DNA from: Pseudomonadota bacterium | GTDB lineage: Bacteria; Pseudomonadota; Gammaproteobacteria; Xanthomonadales; Xanthomonadaceae | Reading direction: 5' to 3' | DNA: 12,412 nt | Assembly (NCBI GenBank): GCA_023423605.1 | Contig: JAFAFF010000075.1 | Location: forward strand, 1-12,412 | Shown: positions 1 through 6,444 of the stretch, piece after piece | Position numbering within the stretch: the stretch's first letter is position 1 | How the letters are laid out: each line of letters starts with the position of its first letter | Position numbers and translations under genes: made by a program | The notes under the pieces: generated by a model | What the model was told of the DNA's origin: nothing | The model's input: the letters and a program-made list of their open reading frames with translations, nothing else | Databases searched by the model: none

Positions 1-1296
1 CAGCTGCATGCCCTGCACAATGTCCTTCACAATGGCATCGGGTACTTCACCACGGGGGTTGTCGCTGGTCACCCAGACCACGTCAGCCTGACGCTGTGCA
101 GCCTGGCCCATCAGGGGGCGCTTGGTCGCGTCGCGGTTACCTCCGCAGCCAAACACACAGTGCAGCTTGCCGCCACGCGCCCTGGCCACAGGTTGCAGGC
201 CTTTGAGGGCCTGCTCCAGCGCATCGGGCGTATGCGCATAATCCACCACCACGGTCGGCTGGCGTGGTTCGCCACCCAGCCGGTTCATGCGTCCATGGAT
301 CGGCTGCAGGCGCCCCAGCACGTCGGCGATGGTAGCCAGCGGGTGGCCCAGTGCATGCAGCGTGCCGGCCACCACCAGCAGATTGTCCACGTTGAATCGT
401 CCCAGCAGCGGCGAGCGCACGTCTGCGCGCTGGCCGTCGATATCCAGGATGAAGGCCAGGCCACGGCCATCCAGCACGATGCCTTCGGCGCGCACGCTGG
501 CACCTTCGGCGCCCCGCGAACTCACACCGATGGCCTGCTGGCCCTCCGGCAGGCGGGCCAGCAGCTGCCGGCCGAACGCATCGTCCACGTTGACCACCGA
601 CGCGCGCAGCCCGGTGCGATGGAACAGTCGCTCCTTGGCCGCACCGTAACCGGCCATGTCGCCGTGGTAATCCAGGTGATCGCGGGTGAGGTTGGTGAAC
701 ACCGCCACATCGAAATGCACCGCATCCACGCGGCCCTGGTCCAGCGCATGCGAGCTGACTTCCATCGCCACGGCCTGGGCACCTTCGTCGCGCAGGCCGG
801 CCAGCAGCGCATGCATCTGCAGCACCAGCGGGGTGGTGAAACCGGTCGGCTGCACGTTGCCATGCAGCCCGGCGCCCAGCGTGCCGATGCTGCCGCCGCG
901 CACGCCCAGCAGGTTCCAGGCCTGTACCAGCAACTGCACCGTGGAGGTCTTGCCGTTGGTGCCGGTCACCCCGACCATCGTCATGGCACGCGAAGGCGCC
1001 CCATGGAACTGGTCGGCCATCGTTCCCAGCCGCGCACGCAGGCCCGGCACCGCGATGGCATCGGCGGGCGCCGGCAGCCCGGCCGGGGCCGGCGGTTCGA
1101 ACAGGATGGCCGATGCGCCGGCGGCACGCGCCTGCTCCACGAAGCCCAAGCCATGCGCACCGAAGCCGGCGATCGCCACGAAGACATCGCCCGGCTGCAC
1201 GGCGCGGCTGTCCATCACCAGGCCGGACACCTGCACATCGCGGCCGCCCAGGTCCACGTCGGCAAGCAGCGATGACAATGCCATCGAGCGGCTCAT
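1..1296 (-). CDS. murE: UDP-MurNAc-L-Ala-D-Glu:meso-DAP ligase MurE (C-terminus beyond window)
   Basis: MurE is the cytoplasmic Mur ligase that uses ATP to add the third stem-peptide residue to UDP-MurNAc-L-Ala-D-Glu. The visible 432 codons run in frame to base 1. The family is usually about 490-500 residues, so roughly 60 are missing. The protein begins [18 protein letters not shown]. The ATP-binding loop GTNGKT is at residues 112-117. Further in are the Mur ligase stretches [11 protein letters not shown] and [11 protein letters not shown], then [11 protein letters not shown] in the C-terminal half. TSDNPRGE lies at 410-417; DNPR is the family motif for meso-diaminopimelate rather than lysine, as expected for a Gram-negative. 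The ATG (1294-1296) overlaps the ftsI stop as ATGA, with GGGAGG a few bases upstream as ribosome binding site. It is the last gene of the operon visible here; murF would be expected next. Another minus-strand frame is also open here, but its product has none of these motifs. Confidence 0.96.
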   Translation of the reverse strand, partial: MSRSMALSSLLADVDLGGRDVQVSGLVMDSRAVQPGDVFVAIAGFGAHGLGFVEQARAAGASAILFEPPAPAGLPAPADAIAVPGLRARLGTMADQFHGAPSRAMTMVGVTGTNGKTSTVQLLVQAWNLLGVRGGSIGTLGAGLHGNVQPTGFTTPLVLQMHALLAGLRDEGAQAVAMEVSSHALDQGRVDAVHFDVAVFTNLTRDHLDYHGDMAGYGAAKERLFHRTGLRASVVNVDDAFGRQLLARLPEGQQAIGVSSRGAEGASVRAEGIVLDGRGLAFILDIDGQRADVRSPLLGRFNVDNLLVVAGTLHALGHPLATIADVLGRLQPIHGRMNRLGGEPRQPTVVVDYAHTPDALEQALKGLQPVARARGGKLHCVFGCGGNRDATKRPLMGQAAQRQADVVWVTSDNPRGEVPDAIVKDIVQGMQL

Positions 1297-3149
1297 TGCG
1301 TGCCTCCCGCCGGGGCCGGCGATGAAGGCCTGGCGGGTGCCTGCGCGGTGGGCAGCGCGGCATCGAATTCCGCGGCGGCGGCGGTGGGCAGTACGGTATC
1401 GGCCGGCGGCGTGGGCAGCACCGAAGCGGCGTGGCCGGTCTTGCCCGACTGCTGCGCGGCCAGCCACGACTGGATGTCGTCCGGCGGCACGTCCATCAGG
1501 CGCAGGGCGCCGTCCATCACGTTGTGGAACACCGGTGCGGACACCAGGCCGCCATAGTATTTGCCGCCCTGCGGATCGTTGATCACGATCACCGTGGCGA
1601 AGCGCGGGTTGCTGGCCGGCACCACGCCGGCGAACAGCGCGTTGTAATGCCCGCGCTCATAGCCGCCAGGGCCGGCCTTGCGTGCGGTGCCGGTCTTGCC
1701 GGCCACGTGGTAGCCCAGCACCGCTGCCTGCTTGGCACCGCCCTGGGTCACCACCGTTTCCATCATGGCCACCACGTCCTTGGCGATCTGCGGATCGATC
1801 ACCTGGCGCGCTTCATTGTGCTGGCCCTTCACGAAGGTCGGCGGAATCAGCTTGCCGCCGTTGCCCAGCGCCGAATAGGCGGTGGCGATCTGCAGCGGCG
1901 TCACCGACAGGCCGTAGCCGTAGGACATGGTGGTCTTCGACGGGCCGCTCCAGCGCGCGGGCGTCGGCAGCACGCCGGCCGATTCGCCGGGGAAGCCGCT
2001 GCCGGGACGGCTGCCATAGCCGAATTTATGCACCGAATCGTAGAAGGTCTGGTCCGGCAGCTTGGCCACGATCTTGGCCGCGCCGATGTTCGAGCTGCGG
2101 GTGATCACACCGGTCACGTTGAGCACGCCGTTGTTCCGCGGCACGTCCTTGATGGTGTAGCGCCCCAGCGACATGTAGCCGGGGTTGGTATCGATGAGGG
2201 TGTCCTTGGTGACCACGCCGGCCTGCAGCGCCGAGGCGATGGTCAGCGGCTTCATGGTCGAGCCCGGCTCCACCAGGTCGGTCACCGCACGGTTGCGGCG
2301 GGTATCCGGAATGGCGCCCTGCAGCGAATTCGGGTTGTAGGTCGGCAGGTTGACCATCGCCAGGATCTCGCCGGTGGCCACGTCCATGATCACCATCGAG
2401 CCGCCGGCGGCCTTGTTCTCCACCAGTGCGTTGCGCAGCTCCTTGTAGGCAAGGAACTGGATGCGGCGGTCGATGCTCAGGGTCAGGTCCTTGCCCGGCG
2501 TGGCGGCGCGCAGCAGATCGCTTTCCACCGTCTCGCCCTTGCGGTTGCGGATCACACGTTTGGCACCCGGCTCACCCCGCAGCCATTCGTCGAAGGCCAG
2601 TTCCAGGCCTTCCTGGCCGCGGTCGTCGATGTTGGTGAAGCCCAGCACATGCGCCATCGCTTCGCCCTGCGGATAGAAGCGGCGGAACTCACGCTGCGCG
2701 GCCACGCCGGGAATCTTCAGGGCGACAATCTTTTCCGCATCGTCCGGATTGATGCGGCGACGCAGGTACATGAATTCCTTGTCCGCCTTCTGCGACAGGC
2801 GGCTGCTCAGGTCGTCCACCGCCATGCCCAGCGCGCTGGCCAGCTCCGGGATGCGGTCCGGCGTACGCAGCAGTTCCTGCGGATTCACCCAGATCGATGC
2901 CACCGGCGTGGACACCGCCACCGGCTCGCCATTGCGGTCGGTGATCATGCCGCGGGAGGTCTTGATCGGCAGCTCGCGCAGGTAGCGGGCCTCGCCCTGG
3001 CGCTGGTAGAAATCACTGTTGACGAGCTGCACGTACGCCGCACGGCCCACCAGCGAAACCGAGCACAGGCCCAGCGCCAGCGCCACCCAGCGCAACCGCT
3101 GGCGCAGGTTGAAGGCGTTGCGGGGACGGTTGCGTCCGGCCTTGCTCAT
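1293..3149 (-). CDS. ftsI: Septal peptidoglycan transpeptidase FtsI (PBP3)
   Basis: FtsI is the class B penicillin-binding protein that cross-links septal peptidoglycan with FtsW and FtsQLB. The 618 residues show a short basic N-terminus, one membrane anchor at about 20-41 ([15 protein letters not shown]), a PBP dimerisation domain ([16 protein letters not shown] at 65-80), and a transpeptidase domain with all three penicillin-binding motifs: STMK at 297-300 (catalytic Ser297), SSN at 352-354 and KTGT at 485-488. E. coli FtsI is 588 residues. The extra length here is mainly a C-terminal tail from about 570 rich in Ala, Pro and Thr, with no recognisable fold. The ATG overlaps the ftsL stop (ATGA) and the TGA overlaps the murE start (ATGA). 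Identification is essentially certain; only the role of the tail is unknown. Confidence 0.98.
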   Translation of the reverse strand: MSKAGRNRPRNAFNLRQRLRWVALALGLCSVSLVGRAAYVQLVNSDFYQRQGEARYLRELPIKTSRGMITDRNGEPVAVSTPVASIWVNPQELLRTPDRIPELASALGMAVDDLSSRLSQKADKEFMYLRRRINPDDAEKIVALKIPGVAAQREFRRFYPQGEAMAHVLGFTNIDDRGQEGLELAFDEWLRGEPGAKRVIRNRKGETVESDLLRAATPGKDLTLSIDRRIQFLAYKELRNALVENKAAGGSMVIMDVATGEILAMVNLPTYNPNSLQGAIPDTRRNRAVTDLVEPGSTMKPLTIASALQAGVVTKDTLIDTNPGYMSLGRYTIKDVPRNNGVLNVTGVITRSSNIGAAKIVAKLPDQTFYDSVHKFGYGSRPGSGFPGESAGVLPTPARWSGPSKTTMSYGYGLSVTPLQIATAYSALGNGGKLIPPTFVKGQHNEARQVIDPQIAKDVVAMMETVVTQGGAKQAAVLGYHVAGKTGTARKAGPGGYERGHYNALFAGVVPASNPRFATVIVINDPQGGKYYGGLVSAPVFHNVMDGALRLMDVPPDDIQSWLAAQQSGKTGHAASVLPTPPADTVLPTAAAAEFDAALPTAQAPARPSSPAPAGGTQ

Positions 3150-3409
3150 GGGCGCACCACCACCACGTCGGCAGCCTCGGGGAACTTCATGCCCAGTTTT
3201 TCGCGCGCCACGCGGTCCACGCGGGTGGCTTCGGCCAGGGTGGCCTGTTCCAGCTGCAGGCGGCCGAATTCGATATTGAGCTCATCGCGGACGCGTTCGG
3301 CACGTGCCAGTTCGATGAAGGTCTGGCGATGGCGGTGGCGCACGAACACCACGCCGATCGCCGAAGCGACCGTGCACGCGAGCAGCATCACCAGGATCAG
3401 CCGGCTCAC
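3146..3409 (-). CDS. ftsL: Cell division protein FtsL
   Basis: FtsL is a small bitopic inner-membrane protein that forms the FtsQLB complex and helps activate FtsWI at the septum. The 87-residue product starts at a GTG that overlaps the rsmH stop (GTGA) and ends overlapping the ftsI start (ATGA). It begins directly with a membrane segment (about residues 3-22, [18 protein letters not shown]), followed by RHRHR at the cytoplasm/periplasm switch and then a helical, heptad-like segment (about 30-65, rich in Leu, Glu and Arg) typical of the FtsL coiled coil. It ends in REKLGMKFP, like other FtsL proteins. Its sequence is weakly conserved in general, so the call rests on size, topology and position between rsmH and ftsI. 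Confidence 0.95.
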   Translation of the reverse strand: MSRLILVMLLACTVASAIGVVFVRHRHRQTFIELARAERVRDELNIEFGRLQLEQATLAEATRVDRVAREKLGMKFPEAADVVVVRP

Positions 3410-4407
3410 GGCGCCACCTCGCGTTTTTCGGCCACCCGCAGCACGGCGCTGCGCGCGCGCGGGTTGGCTGCCAGCTCGTCGTCATTGGCCTTGATGGCGC
3501 CGCCCACAAGGTCCAGGGTCGGGACGAAGACCTGCTGTTCCGGCAGGCGACGATTGCTCGGAGGCGCCTTGGCAAGCCGGTTCATGTACTGCTTGACGAT
3601 ACGGTCTTCCAGCGAATGGAAGCTGATCACCGCCAGCCGGCCACCAGGACGCAGGCGCTCCACCGCTGCATCCAGGCCGGCTTCAAGATCGGCCAGTTCG
3701 CGGTTGATGTGGATGCGGATGGCCTGGAAGCTGCGCGTGGCCGGGTGGATCCGGCTCTTATCGGATCCCGACTTGCCGCGCGGCATCACCGAGGCGATCA
3801 CCTCGGCCAGTTCAGCGGTACGGGTGAACGGCTGCTTCTGCCGGCGCGCGACGATGGCGCGGGCGATGCGACGGCTCTGCCGCTCCTCGCCATAGGTCCA
3901 CAGCACGTCGGCGATCTCGCTGTCATCGGCCCGCGCCAGCCACTGCGCCGCGCTTTCCCCGCTGTCCGGGTCCATGCGCATGTCCAGCGGGCCATCCTTG
4001 CCGAAGCTGAAGCCACGTTCGGCCACGTCCAGCTGCGGCGAGGACACGCCGAGATCGAACAGGATGCCATCCAGGCCAGCGGCGGTCGCCTCCCACTGCA
4101 GCAGCTGGGCGAAGCTGCCACGGAAGATGGACACGCGCGGATCGGCCGCGAAATCGCGCTCGGCTACCGCAATGGCTTCCGGATCCTTGTCCATGACCAG
4201 CAGGCGACCCTCGCTGCCAAGCTGTTCCAGCACGCCGCGCGCGTGTCCGCCACGGCCGAACGTGCCATCCAGGTAATGTCCGTTTTCGATCACCCTCAGG
4301 CCGTCCAGGACCTGGGTGTACAGAACCGGCAGATGCCCCGCCGGCGACTGCGACACCGGGAGGTGACCGGCCTGCGCTTGACCGCGCACCCGGGCACCCC
4401 GGCTCAC
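3406..4407 (-). CDS. rsmH: 16S rRNA (cytosine-1402-N4)-methyltransferase RsmH
   Basis: RsmH (MraW) uses S-adenosylmethionine to methylate N4 of C1402 in 16S rRNA, at the P-site part of the decoding centre. The 333-residue product has the family signatures in order: DGTFGRGGH at 47-55 (SAM binding), DLGVSS at 118-123, PLDMRMD at 140-146, [12 protein letters not shown] at 221-232 and ISFHSLEDR at 261-269. Start GTG (4405-4407) overlaps the mraZ stop as GTGA. The family core begins only near residue 24, so the first 23 residues are an extension. It contains two copies of AGHLPV (13-18 and 23-28). In-frame GTG codons at residues 7 and 18 are alternative starts, but the overlap favours the first. 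RsmI, encoded at 6445-7263, modifies the same nucleotide. Confidence 0.97.
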   Translation of the reverse strand: MSRGARVRGQAQAGHLPVSQSPAGHLPVLYTQVLDGLRVIENGHYLDGTFGRGGHARGVLEQLGSEGRLLVMDKDPEAIAVAERDFAADPRVSIFRGSFAQLLQWEATAAGLDGILFDLGVSSPQLDVAERGFSFGKDGPLDMRMDPDSGESAAQWLARADDSEIADVLWTYGEERQSRRIARAIVARRQKQPFTRTAELAEVIASVMPRGKSGSDKSRIHPATRSFQAIRIHINRELADLEAGLDAAVERLRPGGRLAVISFHSLEDRIVKQYMNRLAKAPPSNRRLPEQQVFVPTLDLVGGAIKANDDELAANPRARSAVLRVAEKREVAP

Positions 4408-4850
4408 AATTTCAGGTCGAGCAACCCATCGCCCAGATCCTCGTCAGACAACGTCTGCTGGATCAGTGCGCGATGCGCCTGCTCGCTCCAAAGTTCGAAT
4501 TTGTCGCCCATGCCCAGCAATACCGCCTTCTTCTCGATGCCCACCGCGCCGCGGTGGCTGGCGGGGATGCTGATGCGGCCATTGCCGTCCAGCTCCAGGT
4601 GCGCGGCCGAGCCGACCAGCTTCTGCTGCAGCAGGCGGACCACGCGCTGGGTGTTGGGCTTGGCCATGACGTCATCGCGTACCCGTTCCCATTCGGATTC
4701 GGCATACAGCCACAGGCAGCCGGACTCGAACGGGTTGTAGGTGAGGACCAGGCGGTTGTTGCTCACGCGCGCGACCAGGTCGCGATGCGCGGTGGGAACC
4801 GCCATGCGCCCTTTATCGTCAACCGTGATGGCCGTCTCGCCCTGAAACAC
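4404..4850 (-). CDS. mraZ: Transcriptional regulator MraZ
   Basis: MraZ is a small DNA-binding protein of the AbrB-like swapped-hairpin fold that represses its own dcw operon in E. coli. I place the start at GTG 4848-4850, giving 148 residues that begin [19 protein letters not shown] (first residue read as Met); this fits the family's length and N-terminus. AAGGAAAGG lies about ten bases upstream as ribosome binding site. The frame stays open to 5006, but the upstream part crosses the promoter and does not resemble MraZ. Two MraZ repeats are visible: [13 protein letters not shown] near residues 11-23 and [18 protein letters not shown] near 85-103. The stop overlaps the rsmH GTG. Candidate binding repeats lie between its promoter and start codon, so autoregulation is likely by analogy. 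Confidence 0.95.
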   Translation of the reverse strand: MFQGETAITVDDKGRMAVPTAHRDLVARVSNNRLVLTYNPFESGCLWLYAESEWERVRDDVMAKPNTQRVVRLLQQKLVGSAAHLELDGNGRISIPASHRGAVGIEKKAVLLGMGDKFELWSEQAHRALIQQTLSDEDLGDGLLDLKL

Positions 4851-4886
4851 GACGCCTGCACCTTTCCTTCGCCCGGTGAAACATTG

Positions 4887-4922
4887 AACCACGAAAAACC
4901 ACAAAACACCCGGTTTTCCCTC
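4887..4922 (-). promoter_or_regulatory. Candidate MraZ operator (four period-10 repeats)
   Basis: Read on the minus strand, four hexamers follow each other with 4-base spacers: GAGGGA (4922-4917), CGGGTG (4912-4907), GTGGTT (4902-4897) and GTGGTT (4892-4887). The exact 10-base period puts them on one DNA face. E. coli MraZ is known to bind TGGGN direct repeats spaced in the same way ahead of mraZ. Here the two promoter-distal copies are identical and the upstream ones are degenerate. They lie just downstream of the predicted transcription start, where a bound repressor would block initiation. Binding itself is inferred. Confidence 0.7.
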
Positions 4923-4930
4923 TTCTGCCC

Positions 4931-4958
4931 ACCTTAGCAGCGACCCGAGGGTTGTCAA
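4931..4958 (-). promoter_or_regulatory. Sigma-70 type promoter of the dcw operon
   Basis: On the minus strand there is a perfect -35 box TTGACA (4958-4953), a 16-base spacer and a -10-like TAAGGT (4936-4931). The predicted start of transcription is near 4924, giving a leader of about 75 bases before the mraZ GTG. It is the best promoter match in the window and sits where the dcw promoter is expected. The -10 box is imperfect and the spacer is one base short of optimal. Confidence 0.7.
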
Positions 4959-5028
4959 CAATTTTTGCAGGGGAAAATCACCTGCGGCATCAATAGCTTG
5001 CGGCAATGTTTAGAGACTTGTTCAAGGC

Positions 5029-5037
5029 TTATCCACA
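5029..5037 (+). promoter_or_regulatory. DnaA box TTATCCACA
   Basis: TTATCCACA is an exact match to the high-affinity consensus TTATNCACA bound by the replication initiator DnaA. It lies about 105 bases upstream of the predicted dcw transcription start and 137 bases before the NRDE gene. I see no second good box nearby, so it is not an origin. It could be a regulatory site or a chance occurrence. Confidence 0.45.
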
Positions 5038-5050
5038 AGTTGCTGTTTCG

Positions 5051-5065
5051 TCTCAAATTTTGAGA
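5051..5065. promoter_or_regulatory. 15-base palindrome, possible operator
   Basis: TCTCAAATTTTGAGA is a perfect inverted repeat with 7-base arms around a single central T. It is AT-rich in a GC-rich genome and lies in the control region between two divergent genes, which suits a dimeric regulator. I do not recognise the regulator. It is not followed by a T tract, so it is unlikely to be a terminator. Confidence 0.35.
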
Positions 5066-5136
5066 TTGAGGTGAAGTTCAGCGCTGTGCAGGCGGCGTGA
5101 AACCTCTGCCGCTCATTCATGAAACGTGTAGAGCAG

Positions 5137-5166
5137 TTGGCGGAAATGTGCGCAAAAGCTCACAAT
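5137..5166 (+). promoter_or_regulatory. Weak promoter candidate for the NRDE family gene
   Basis: TTGGCG (5137-5142) and CACAAT (5161-5166) resemble -35 and -10 boxes with an 18-base spacer. The -10 box is weak. Transcription would start at or within a base of the ATG at 5174, which would make the message leaderless; that agrees with the absence of a Shine-Dalgarno sequence before this ATG. Confidence 0.35.
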
Positions 5167-5173
5167 CGGTCGC

Positions 5174-5938
5174 ATGTGCCTGCTCGCCCTGGCTTGGTTG
5201 CGTCATCCGCGCTGGCGGCTGGTGATGGCCGGCAACCGTGACGAATTCCATTCCCGCCCCACCGCGCCGCTGGGGCGTTGGGACGATGCCGAGGGAATCA
5301 TCGGCGGGCGCGATCTGCGCTCAGGAGGCGGCTGGGCCGCTGTCGGGCCGGCCGGACGCATGGCCGTGGTCACCAACGTGCGCGACCCCATGGCCGCGCA
5401 GACGGGGCCATCGCGGGGGGCGCTGGTCGCCGGCTTCCTTCGCCACACGCACACCGCTGCCATGCACGCAGACCAGTTGGCCCGGGATGCGGCGGCCTAT
5501 GCGCCGTTCAATCTGCTGCTGGCCGACGCCAATGGCGTGCAGTACCTGGGCAACCATCCGTTCGCCCGGCAATCGCTGGCAGCTGGGGTACATGGCATGT
5601 CCAACGGCACGCTGGATGCGACCTGGCCGAAGACACGGCGCCTGATGGACGCGTTGACAGCGTGGCTGGAGGCCGGCCAGGCGTCGCTGGACCCCTTGTG
5701 GGCGGCCTTGGCCGACGAGCACCGGCCAGCGGATGCCGAGTTGCCGGACACCGGTATCGGCATGGAACGCGAGCGCTGGCTGAGCGCGGCCTTCATCCGC
5801 GGCGATGACTACGGCACCCGCGCCAGCACGATCATCGTGATAGGCCACGATGGCCAGGGTCGGATCCACGAACGTCGATTCGGCCCACAGGGCGCATTCA
5901 CCGGCGAGAGCAGCATTCCCCTTGCCACCGGCCCGTAG
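5174..5938 (+). CDS. NRDE / TANGO2 family protein
   Basis: This 254-residue product belongs to the NRDE (TANGO2, formerly DUF833) family. It starts MCLLALAW, and the family characteristically has Cys as residue 2. NRDE follows at 21-24 within AGNRDEFHSRPTAP, then GGRDLRSGGGWAAV (44-57), TNVRDP (67-72) and SRGALV (80-85). There is no signal peptide or membrane segment, so it is probably cytosolic. The conserved Cys2 suggests an N-terminal nucleophile hydrolase-like fold, but no reaction is firmly established for bacterial members; eukaryotic TANGO2 has been linked to lipid or heme handling. No Shine-Dalgarno is visible upstream. The gene is divergent from mraZ and convergent with rnpB. Its TAG stop lies inside the GTAG head of the adjacent SMAG repeat. 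Confidence 0.93.
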   Translation: MCLLALAWLRHPRWRLVMAGNRDEFHSRPTAPLGRWDDAEGIIGGRDLRSGGGWAAVGPAGRMAVVTNVRDPMAAQTGPSRGALVAGFLRHTHTAAMHADQLARDAAAYAPFNLLLADANGVQYLGNHPFARQSLAAGVHGMSNGTLDATWPKTRRLMDALTAWLEAGQASLDPLWAALADEHRPADAELPDTGIGMERERWLSAAFIRGDDYGTRASTIIVIGHDGQGRIHERRFGPQGAFTGESSIPLATGP

Positions 5939-5995
5939 AGCGGGGCTCTGCCCCGCTGCGCGGTAAAGCCCCAGCCGGGCAGACCCGGGCTCTAC
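5935..5995. repeat. SMAG (GTAG-headed REP) pair, inverted
   Basis: Two imperfect hairpins face each other. The left one is GTAG (5935-5938) followed by AGCGGGG, loop CTCTG and CCCCGCT (5939-5957), a perfect 7-bp stem. The right one is the same kind of unit on the minus strand: CTAC at 5992-5995 (GTAG on the other strand), with stem arms 5973-5979 and 5984-5991 carrying one bulged G. Fifteen bases separate them. The GTAG head, stem size and TCTGCC element match the SMAG repeats known in S. maltophilia, which are mobilised by REP-associated (RAYT) transposases. No transposase gene is present here. As a hairpin between convergent transcripts it may also end or protect mRNA. Confidence 0.85.
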
Positions 5996-6030
5996 GAGAT
6001 GGGTGCCATGCCCGGCATCCATCGATACGC

Positions 6031-6043
6031 GAAAAACAAAAAA
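6031..6043 (-). terminator. Poly-T stretch at the 3' end of rnpB
   Basis: Directly after the 3' strand of P1 the minus strand reads CACTTTTTTGTTTTTC. A stable GC-rich structure followed by a T tract is what an intrinsic terminator needs, although here the preceding stem would be the P1 region of the mature RNA or a local 5-bp hairpin (CCGGC/GCCGG), not a dedicated hairpin. Confidence 0.55.
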
Positions 6044-6402
6044 GTGGCGGAGCCGGCCGATAAGCCGGGTTCTGTCATGGACAGCCATTCCTCTAGGCGC
6101 CGCGTCACCGCGGACGCTCAAGCAACCTACCCGGACCCGACGCGGGCCACGTCATGAGGTCCCTATTTGGTCTTGCTCCAGGTGGGGTTTGCCGTGCCGG
6201 TCTGTTACCAGACTCGCGGTGCGCTCTTACCGCACCATTTCACCCTTGCCGGCCTTCCGGAGAAGACGTAGGCGGTATCTTTCTGCTGCACTTTCCGTCG
6301 GCTCGCGCCGCCCAGGCGTTACCTGGCACCTTGCCCTGTGGAGCCCGGACTTTCCTCGGCATCCCGCGAGGGGATGACGCGACTGCCTGGCCGACTCCGC
6401 CG
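6044..6402 (-). ncRNA. rnpB: RNase P RNA (bacterial type A)
   Basis: RNase P RNA is the catalytic subunit that, with RnpA, removes 5' leaders from tRNA precursors. On the minus strand the terminal helix P1 is a 13-bp pairing between 6401-6389 and 6058-6046 with one G-U pair, and this fixes both ends to within a few bases. Conserved elements are present in order: GAGGAAAGTCCGGGCTCC (6357-6340), GGTAACGCCTGGG of the P3/P4 region, GGTAAGAGCGCACCG (6232-6218), AGCAAGACCAAATAGG, and ACAGAACCCGGCTTATCG near the 3' end (6075-6058). The length of about 358 bases is normal for type A. Short open frames across this region are shadows of the RNA gene. Linkage to mraZ/rsmH, rsmI and lpoA is, as I recall, also seen in Pseudomonas. 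Confidence 0.97.
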
Positions 6403-6407
6403 CGCGC

Positions 6408-6413
6408 ATTATC
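6408..6413 (-). promoter_or_regulatory. -10 element of the rnpB promoter
   Basis: GATAAT on the minus strand lies seven bases before the predicted 5' end of RNase P RNA, at the position expected for a -10 box. No good -35 hexamer is visible 16-18 bases further upstream. The promoter falls in the 43-base gap between the end of rsmI and rnpB. Confidence 0.6.
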
Positions 6414-6444
6414 CCACATCCACGCGCAGCGGACGCGGGCCGGA

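Larger units (their letters stand above)
4851..5173. other. Divergent intergenic control region mraZ / NRDE gene
   Basis: These 323 bases hold no convincing gene. From left to right they contain the mraZ ribosome binding site, the candidate MraZ repeats, the dcw promoter, a perfect DnaA box (5029-5037), a 15-base palindrome (5051-5065) and a weak plus-strand promoter ending seven bases before the NRDE start codon. The middle part (about 4940-5065) is clearly richer in A and T than the coding DNA on either side, as expected of a control region. No RNA gene or riboswitch-like fold is evident. Confidence 0.75.

Noticed and set aside
137..1363. Open minus-strand frame of 408 codons over murE
   Set aside because: It is a frame-shifted shadow of murE: Arg/Ala/Gly-rich with no motifs. 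The true murE frame starts at 1296 and runs off the left edge.
1431..3494. Open plus-strand frame of 687 codons opposite ftsI and ftsL
   Set aside because: It mirrors ftsI in a GC-rich genome. The product is rich in Arg, His, Ala and Gly without any domain, and ftsI has all catalytic motifs on the other strand.
3616..4740. Plus-strand frame opposite rsmH and mraZ
   Set aside because: It is antisense to two certain genes and has no recognisable domain.
4851..5006. Upstream extension of mraZ to an ATG at 5006
   Set aside because: The added 52 codons cross the predicted promoter and operator and do not resemble MraZ; the GTG at 4850 gives the normal length and N-terminus.
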